Positions 55,845 to 64,000 of a stretch of DNA of 64,000 bases are shown one piece after another (positions within the stretch are counted from its first letter, which is position 1; each line of letters starts with the position of its first letter). Source of the DNA: Sarcocystis neurona (taxonomy: Eukaryota > Apicomplexa > Conoidasida > Eucoccidiorida > Sarcocystidae); NCBI GenBank assembly GCA_000727475.1, contig KL647296.1:3392784-3456783 (forward strand), written 5' to 3'. Under the pieces are notes generated by a model. That model ran no database searches. It had not been told where the DNA came from and saw only the letters and a list, made by a program, of their open reading frames with translations. A program made the position numbers and the translations under genes.

Positions 55845-58800
55845 TTTCAGCAGGGTTCGAGCAGCGGAAGAGGAAGAAGAAATCAAAAAGTCGAGAGGGA
55901 AGAGTATGACAGCAGTGTGGCTACGCGCGGCGACGCATCCGTGTGAAGCAGTTTCCTTCGAAAAACACCAGGTGGCGCAAACTGTCATCAGGAAACGCAG
56001 TCAGAAGAGCAGATTTGTGCAGATCCACGAAGACGCTCGCGTTCGCCTCACGGTAGTTCCATGTACTTCTGTGTGCACTACAACAATGTAGTGTACATCA
56101 ATATATATATTATATAGATGGGTGCCCTATATCACACAATTTATGTATCGATGTACATTTTTGTTCACACACACGAAGACACGCACGCGCGTCCATATAT
56201 GTGCGCCGTTATTGCTATGTTTATGTTGGTGCCGCTCCAGACTAGAAGACACTGTCCTGGTCACAACGCTTGGATGCCTTCTGTGTAGAGAACTAAAGTT
56301 TTCTACATAGGTCCACACGCATGCACGCCTTTATACGGGGAAGAGACAAGACTATCACACAAGGGGGTTTCTGTCGCGTATGCAGAGAAGCCACACACTG
56401 CGGAGATTTATCGTTCTGTGTAGATGGTGCGGGTGGAGAGGCAGTAGAACGGACGCGTACAACTCGGCTTAAACTGCATCCAAAATTGTTCTTCGTATGC
56501 TGAAGCTCCATGTAGCAGGCTTGTATGCGTTACCGCACTGCTATCATTAGAGTTACTCCATAACAACGTGAGCTCGCTTATACACGCAGATTTACATGTA
56601 GGTACATATGTGTATGTTGTTACTGGGCGGACACGAATATGAAGGCACTTACGCAGAGAGATACAACAATCAGATCAATACGTCCAAGTCGCATGGCGGC
56701 GGGGCTTTTGTACGTTAGTCTTCCCTCCACCCTCATTCCACTTACATATATGTATATATATATATATGTATAGAATGAGGAAATCCTGAACAACACGCCT
56801 GCATTAACAGATCCTACACAATGCAACACTAGGAGTCACGTTGTTTCACCTGTCTCGTACTGTCGAAAAGTGGCATCAGAGCTGCAGCTGTCCTGTTCCA
56901 CTATAACACACACAGGTGCAGACCAGTTACAACCTAGAAGGTTACGTATGCGTCCGTCCTCGTCCCGGTGGGAATACATGTCGAATCAATCAACTTTTTC
57001 GCGGAAGTGGACGAGAGCTACGGCGCGCTGCAGGTCCTATCATTATGCCGGATGTGGTGTCACGTGGAATACTAGTATGAGCGAGCGCGAATGGACAAGC
57101 GCAAGGCTGCATGAGTAAGAAGAGGCTCCAGATATCCAACGCTGCAGAAGAGTAGGGTACATGTGGAATGAGACGGTACCTTCTCCTAAATAGTTTTATC
57201 TCCAGGCGCAGTGCAGTTTAAGCTGCGGCCGAGCTTCATTATGCGATGCAAGAGGCCCCTCTGGGTACCCTGCTTCCTCGGACGAGAACTGCACAACGCT
57301 AGAGCGTTTAACTAAAGATCAAGACCCTACGTTTAACCAACACAAACAATTAATGCTGCACGGCCGAAATATTTTGCAGGTGTGACGTGGAGTGTAAATG
57401 CATTCAGGTACCAGTGGCGCATACGCTGTGGCACTGACTGAACCCCCAACACATCTCGTGAGCTGCGGATTCATTAGAGAGGCGTGCAGGCTTGAAACTG
57501 CGGAACAGACGAAAGCAGAGAGGAAAGGGCAACATTCTATGTTGGAACAAGGATTGTAGTCCGCTCGACTTTTGAGTGGTCAACCGGTGCCACTCAACTC
57601 GAGAAAGCAATTATTTTACGACAGATCTGGAATATACACATGGAGTTGAACACGACACATGGCGATTCAAAAGTCTGCCTTCCAGTAAAGTGGAAATATG
57701 TGGAATAGGGCCTCACAAGCGTGTAGCGCATACGGACGCGCAGCATGCGAAGTCGTCAACGTGGGAGTTTGCCGACTTTAGCCCCCGACTGTAGAGTAGG
57801 GGTCACATGCAAACGATATGACTTTTTCACCTTCTCGTCGACGTAGTGTTTCAGCTGTCTGAGCCTGCAGAACTTACGGCAGACGCCAACGCGTAAAAAA
57901 GAAACTGTTTCTTATCCGTGCAGATGTCACCTGACCATGAAAATGCACATCCGATGCTTACGAGCTGGAGTGCAAAAATCTTCTTTTGTTCTTTGAAATT
58001 GTGGTACAAAGCTCTGCCACTAGATCTTCACACGCAGCCACTTTCAGCCATAGTGTAGAGAATATTGCACGTTCTCGATACGGAATGCGAATACAGGCGT
58101 ACTACGTCGACCTCGTACTCAAAAGGTGAAACTGAACCTTCAATTCAGATCGCCTGCAGATGAGTCTCCCCAGTGGAAAGAAGTGTTGTATATGAGCAAG
58201 ACATCGATATGCTGAAACTCTGTCCTACTGTCTGCAACATTTACAGGCACGATAGAAAATGGCTGTAGAAGCTTGCGAACAGGAATCTCGCACCACATGT
58301 ACACTGCTTGTAGAGCGCGCACAGCCTACGTCACCTTACTGAAAGCATCCCTTTCCGCTACCTTTGTGATATTTTTAAGAAGCTGAAAGTACAAGACCAG
58401 AGAAGACTTGATAAAAATGCAGGAGATGGTACTTTCAAGTTGAAACTTTCCAGCTGAGCTGCTGGAAAGACAAGGAGTGACTGGTGTAACTTGACGCAGC
58501 CCTTTTTGTAACTCGAAGCGGTGTTCCAGGCAGCACACACATGGTGCCGCCGGTGCACATTCGACTTCATGGTCGTTGAAGAAGCCGCTTCAAAAACCAC
58601 CTTTACACATGCAACGGCTATTTTAAACAAGGTACACATAAGAGAAACCTCATGTGTTCGATGCACTAAGACGCTTTTTCATGTAGGCTGTTCCGCACGT
58701 AGCCGAAGATACTGGGTAGCATGGCCAGATTCAAAAAGCGTGTGAAGCAAACGGAGTGCAACCCTCAGTCGTCTCACGCAGCAGGCAAATGAGATCGTTA

Positions 58801-61800
58801 TTACTCTCATCTCTGGTTGGGAGGAGAGATAGTAATTTTCTAGTTCATAAATGCTCCGCAGCAGAAAGGAGACCCTGTTATGAATACAGCTCGATTCCAT
58901 GCGGGTGACAGCGGTTGCCAAAATACATGGGAGGGGAAGTGTTTTCATACAGTCAAACCATATCACAGGGGCACTCACGCTGGTTATAACGCTTACACAA
59001 TGCCATCAAGATGTTTAGCATACCTGTCCCACACAGTACCGCTTTCGAGCTGAGGTCAGCCAATGCGGCATAACCTACTTAATGCTATAATTTCATGGGA
59101 CGCAGGTATGCACACACAGTATTTTGGACGATCTTGAGTTCCTCGATGAAAAGTCAGCCAGTTGTGTAAGTCGAAGGTATACATACCCACACGTGTACGG
59201 ATCAAGAGTGAGCAGCCAAGCAGGTACCTAGAACAGCGTGCTTCTGATTCGCCAGACTCCTACGTTTGAATCAAATTATATGTGTGTGTATGCGTATATA
59301 CATGCAGGCATCCAGTTCACACTCGAAAGTTTCAAGCAGGCCGCACAACAAATGTGAAAGGCTGATCCTCGAGCTGCGAATGCGTCACATCGCGCGTTCA
59401 GACAACTGTGGCCGTATATGCAACCGTTCGTCATGCACCACCTCTCAGAAAACCTGAAAAGACTTTTGACAAAGGATAATCCGCAAGGATACAACTGTAC
59501 CACAGTTTTGTCGAGAGTGAGGTAGTTGCACCCGCATGCGTCTGCATCTAGTTCAAAGCCTGCCGGTAACGCGTACGACTGTAGAATCAGTCAGCTACGT
59601 ATGTTGTATCTATGTCACCATGCAAACCTTGTGGGCGATATAATCGTGTGCCGTATATGGACGTATATATCTGTATGTGTACGTATTATATGCTGTAATT
59701 GCGGAGATGTATTTGTGTATATATATATATATATACGTGAATGTGCATATATACATATATATATATATATATAAATGCATGAATTAGTCAAGAGAGAGCG
59801 ACCTACACGTAGGTACACAAAACAGTATGCAGAGAGTTCAACACATTTTTGTCTTCTTTTTGTATTCACCTCTAGCTCTTCCTCTTGATTCCGTCTCATC
59901 CTCCTCCACCCACACGTAGATATGGGCGTCTGCCTATACGTATGGGCGTACGTAGCTGTCTAAGTTTGCCACACGCATGCAGCTGTGTGGCTACACGGGT
60001 ACGTATGTGCATTCGTGTATGCCCTACGTGTGCTCCCAAGTGTGCACACCGGTATAGGTTCATGTATGTTGAGAAGTGTGCATCGCCGTATATGAACATA
60101 TGTATACATGTGTGTATGAATGGTTGTATGCATGTATGCATGCATAGACCTGACGGCGACGAAAAAACGCGCTCGGTCCTTAAAGCTTCGGGGAAAGGAT
60201 ACTTCAGAAAATAGACAAAAAATGACTCTGCTCGAAGTACATTCGTATTGAAATGCCTGTCGACTGTAGTACGCTCTCACACAATTTGCGAGGATTTCCC
60301 CTGCTTGAGAAAACGGTATTTAGAGTTCGAGGCAGAGTACCGCTGCAGCGTCTTCATCGCAAAACCATCATCAATGCCTGCTCGCCGATTAGGGAAGGAC
60401 CGGTAGCAGGCACAACTGATGGACGCGTTCTGACGCAAATCATACAAACTAGCACACCTATACCTATTACATATGAAAGGACGCAGTGTATGCATGGATA
60501 CGTATAACAGAGTGTGACTGACAGACGGACGGACAGATCCGTGTACAGATGCGTATGACTGTGTTCACTTGCACGTGCGCACATAAACCCACAGGATACA
60601 TGAAAACCTGCAGAGTTCTGGCATGAAAGCAGCGCCACTTCAACATATACAAAAAAAACGTTCCTGGATGCAATTAGATCATACAGAGCTAGGCACCTGC
60701 ACGTTCCATCACCAAACTGAGATAGGTGAGTGCTCCGAAAGCCCTCAGGTCTGTTCACATGGCACACCGCCACCCATCGGGTGCGTGATGTGCAGAAGGC
60801 TCTAGTTCACATTGTTTTGAACCAGCAGAGTCACCCCTGATGCAGCAGCTCGCATCTTCACAGGGTTCAGGTTCTTCAGGTTCCGTGCGGCGCTCTCCGG
60901 TTCACGCTTTCGTTTGCTGCCAGTGGTTGCCCTGCGCTCCCGAGTTCGAAAGAGCTGGAGCCAGTATGGATAACGGTGCGACAACAAGTGGTGCTCGCCC
61001 GTGGAGTATACTTAGACTGGTCTCAGTCCGTGTGAATATGGCGCTACCACAACTATACTTGAACTAAATGTTGTTCGTGAAAGTGTAGAAGACTATCCAC
61101 GGATTCAGTGGTTCAAGTTGCGCGTTGTATGGCTGCATGTTTCCACAGTGATGCCACCATGAGCCGCGACGCGTTTTACTCAGCCGACGTCATCTGCAGT
61201 GGCGCGCAGCGATACACACAAAACTCTATGTACATTTCGATTGAACCGCACCTTCGCAGAGCTAAGCGTCGTACGAGTATTGCTTCTCCTACTGTTTCTG
61301 ACCTGAGCTTTGGCAGGTGCCACGAACAGTGAGACATCTGACATTATTTCTATCGCGCCCTGCAATTTGGAAGCCTGTATCGATCCTAGGAAAATAACCA
61401 CTGTGTACGGAAAACCGCGTTTCTGTACGTGGGTGTGTTTGTTGCAGGATCCGTTGCACGGGAGTGCTAGTATGTATGCAGGAGCTAGCACAGTGAAAAT
61501 TTTCCTTACACACGTCCATAAAGAAAAAGATGGATACGTTCCACTTACACCACAAAAACTAGTGGAAAGAGTCACTTATTCTATTCCCGTGGATATTGTG
61601 ATGCTCGTTTTTCATTCGTCGGGTGAAGTCGGTAGTTGTCGTCGTGCGGTGCGGCGGAGAGCCCCGCCGAGCACTCTTTCTACGCTTGCTAGAGTGGAGC
61701 CGACAGGGGCGCAAGTAGCCGCTAGTTAAGCCAGGTATCGCCGTCTGCCGGTTTTCCGTTCGTGCTTTCTTATTTCCTTCGCATGCTTGGTCACAACAAA

Positions 61801-63742
61801 CGTCTTGTGCAGCTGTTTAAGCTTCGAAAGTACAAGGAGCCGCGTACTGCTGACTGTGGCTCCATCTCCCTTGCGTTTTGCATGGGCTCGTCGCAGGGAA
61901 GCGAATTTTGGGTCTTCTGAAGCCTGATGCGGCGTAGCGGTCGGTGCACTGCCGGTCCTGGTGCCTTGTGTTTTGATTGGGCAGAGGAGAAACCAGACTT
62001 ACTAAGGCTTGATCCTGCATGCTTTCGACGGACCGCAGATTTTTTTTCCCCTTACATTGCTTCCCTCTTTCTACCGCTAAAGGAAGTCGCTCCTGTCCGT
62101 ACTTCCCTCTTTTGTCCTCTCTGTTAAGTTCCTCGTTCCATCAGTTCGCTCCCCTTTCCCTAACGTGTGCGCGCCGCTTTCTCTGTTTCCCCGTTTCCGT
62201 CTCCAGTAACCATTCTATTCTCCCTTATCGCTGACAACCCCGTTGCTCATAATAAGGCGGGCTGCTGCCTTCCCGCCTGAGTTATGCCTGCGTTATGGTC
62301 GGCTAGCCAACCCCTCCAGCGTACATACACCTCTGTTTTGGGAGGTTGATCATGTAAATTTCATCATCACTCACAGTAGTTCAGTCGTAGTGGCTGTGTG
62401 AAACTCCTGCATGTTTTTTGACCGTGCGTCCCTCGCGTGAGAGTCATCTGAATACTACTCTTTTCTCCCCCTTTCTGGGAAACTCCAGTCATTTTCTACT
62501 GTGCTTGAGAAGGCTTGTTGTACACTGCCAGTCTCTTACAGCTCTTCGTCTTGTCCAGACGGCGTCCCGGCTGCGCACACGTCTTTTCTGGCCGGTCACA
62601 CCTACGCGTATTTTCTCAAGAGGGCAGGTTTTTTTTTTACAACTTCTGCTTTCCGAGAGCTTTGCGTAGAAGTGCTGTCGAGTGACAGCGGCGATTTCTT
62701 CTTTAGCGTCGCTTGTTAGAGACCGGCACCGATCTTGCGTGCGTCCGGTTCATTCTACGCGTTTCGGTGTGTTGGAGGATGCCAGGCTACAGTGACGAGA
62801 CCTCTACAGTCCTGGCCGGCACAGAGCTTTGTGTGCAGCCTTCCTAATGTCTCCACTTATTCTCAGGTGCTGCGTTCAAGTGGCAGTACTTTGTTCGAAC
62901 GATTTCCGTTAAGCTATATCCGTATACCCTGATGTATTGTTAGAACCAGAACTGCAGTTTTTGTGGCAGTACTTCGTTGGAACGACTCCTCTTGAGCTAT
63001 CAACGTATCTCTTGGTGTATTATCAGAACCGGAACTGCAGTTTTTGTGAGCCCCTTAACAGCGTCGACGCAGATGATGCATCACTGCACACGGAAACGGC
63101 ACATGCGGCAGAGTTCTTTCCCTGATAACATTCAATCATTTTAAAGTCCCAAAACACTCTTTCGGTGCCATAATATGGTTGTCTGGCAGTGGTCAACACC
63201 TTCAGCACGCCGCAGAAGAAGTGTCGGAAAGTCGGCACCCCAAACACCAGTAGCAAATCTGCATCCCAACTCAAGTCGTATATCGATCAAGTCTTTTATT
63301 CAGATCAAAACCACAGTCCACAGCGTAGGATTTCCCTGGTGTAGAAGAGGCATTCTTGCAGCTCCTCCATCGGGCGCACCCTCGTCTCTTCGTTGTACGC
63401 CTTAATTTAATGCGTGGCCGCAGCGAACAGCGGGAGCAGCAGCAACCGCAGCAACGCATCCCAAAGAACGGAGGGGATACACATAGTTTCATTTTACAGA
63501 AGGAGCATCAGCAGGCAGTTCCCCTGCGGCTTCAGCGGCATCCAAAAGACTACCGGTTGCCTGCGGTCGCAGCAGCAACGACGAGGAGAACAGCAACGTA
63601 GCGTCGACACCGGCTACACACCAGCAGCAGCAGCCTCAGAGGGGAAGGGCTTTAGAGAATTACTGCAGACGGCCATACAGGCACGGACGACTGAAGTGAT
63701 GATTGCAGAAAAAGTTTTCATGTCCATCTTTGTCTACCGTGT
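55845..63742. other. Repeat-poor segment, no gene recognised
   Basis: Nearly 8 kb with almost no CAG/CTG, only short TATATG tracts (56,103-56,118, 56,749-56,769, 59,718-59,775) and balanced composition. The longest ORFs are about 140 codons; the one at 61,310-61,729 follows an AG and has ordinary composition, but no motif supports it. A short CAG-containing patch at about 63,407-63,630 may be 5' leader of the Rab2-like gene. An 83-bp duplication lies at 62,881-63,048. Confidence 0.5.
62881..63048. repeat. 83-bp tandem duplication
   Basis: Two copies, starting 62,881 and 62,964, each TGGCAGTACTTTGTTCGAAC-like at the left and AGAACCAGAACTGCAGTTTT-like at the right, with about 80 percent identity by eye. 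Confidence 0.75.
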
Positions 63743-63751
63743 ATGCAGAAG

Positions 63752-63800
63752 ATGTCTCCATACCAGTATTTGTTCAAATATATCATAATCGGGGATACGG
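63752..63800 (+). CDS. RAB2: Rab2-type small GTPase, first exon (partial)
   Basis: ATG at 63,752 encodes MSPYQYLFKYIIIGDTG, cut after the first base of the last Gly by GTAAGC (63,801). 'YLFKYIIIGDTG' is the N-terminus of Rab2; Rab14 has IIIGDMG and Rab4 has FLVIGNAG, so Rab2 fits best. Rab2 is a prenylated GTPase of ER-Golgi and Golgi traffic. The P-loop GDTGxGKS is split by the intron, and the next exon, which should begin by completing Gly and then Val-Gly-Lys-Ser, is not within the window. An in-frame ATG nine bases upstream (63,743) is possible, but the sequence TTTGTCTACCGTGTATGCAG ending 63,748 looks like a splice acceptor, so a 5'-UTR intron may end there. Start chosen on family length. 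Confidence 0.88.
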
Positions 63801-64000
63801 GTAAGCAATGAGACTTCCCTTCCTACATCAGCCTTTTCACATCTTCAAAAACAGCGGAAACTCCTCCAACGTTTTGGCGAGTGCCAAGACCGTGCTTAAG
63901 CGCGTCTACGACTGAGTAACATCCACCTGCGTGTGCTTCCATCAGTCGAAGGGTTAACTGCTGACCACGTCCATCTCGCGTAGCACCGTTGCAGCAGCTG
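63801..64000 (+). other. First intron of the Rab2-type gene (incomplete)
   Basis: Begins GTAAGC; no sequence encoding VGKSCLL is present before the end of the window, so the intron continues beyond it. Confidence 0.8.

Noticed and set aside
61310..61729. 139-codon ORF in the repeat-poor segment
   Set aside because: Ordinary composition and a preceding AG, but no recognisable motif or donor; expected by chance in 8 kb.
1..64000. Retrotransposon, CRISPR array or telomeric repeat
   Set aside because: No reverse transcriptase, integrase or transposase motif, no spaced direct repeats of CRISPR type (repeats here are contiguous), and no TTTAGGG-type array were seen.

Overview
This window looks like nuclear DNA of a coccidian apicomplexan, most probably Eimeria. 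Three things point there. CAG/CTG trinucleotide tracts are very dense and read as Gln, Ala or Ser runs in exons. Introns are long and full of TATATG microsatellites and CT-rich minisatellites. An abrupt change near 56 kb, from repeat-rich to repeat-poor sequence, resembles the R- and P-segments described for Eimeria chromosomes. The genes are intron-split, so the longest ORFs mislead; I found exons from splice sites, phase matching and protein-family motifs.

The core of the window is one very large plus-strand gene, about 14.5-53.2 kb. Eight short exons between 26.0 and 45.0 kb, plus those at 47.0, 47.6, 49.0 and 52.9 kb, encode a GRAM domain, a VASt (StART-like) domain, and a C-terminal membrane helix with a Gln-rich tail. 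This is the architecture of the LAM/Ysp/Aster (GRAMD1) sterol-transfer proteins of ER membrane contact sites. Splice phases agree at every junction across the GRAM and the first half of VASt. Upstream, two very long low-complexity exons hold short non-repetitive islands that look like BAR helices and the end of a PH domain. The full protein may therefore have the BAR-PH-GRAM-VASt-TM order of fungal Lam1/Sip3, inflated to several thousand residues by homopolymer runs. The GRAM-VASt assignment is firm; the BAR-PH part and the start codon are not.

Region by region: 0-14 kb is repeat-rich, with two probable exons of an unidentified plus-strand gene (2.4-3.5 and 5.0-5.4 kb), CAG/CTG blocks, and a repeat-poor pocket (8.7-12.4 kb) carrying several diverged minisatellites. 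14.5-53.2 kb is the giant gene; one of its introns contains an assembly gap (45,258-46,203). 53.2-55.8 kb is 3' flank plus one doubtful ORF ending in CAG/CAA repeats. 55.8-63.7 kb is repeat-poor and mostly empty. At 63,752 the first exon of a Rab2-type GTPase begins and is cut by an intron inside its P-loop; the rest of that gene lies beyond the window.

No convincing tRNA, rRNA, transposon, CRISPR array or telomeric repeat was seen. The most notable unexplained signals are a recurring 14-bp palindrome (GGTGTACGTACACC), a 46-bp minisatellite, a possible second copy of the GRAM C-terminal helix exon, a 1,030-codon Gln-rich ORF inside a GRAM intron, and a large inverted repeat in the 43-44 kb intron.
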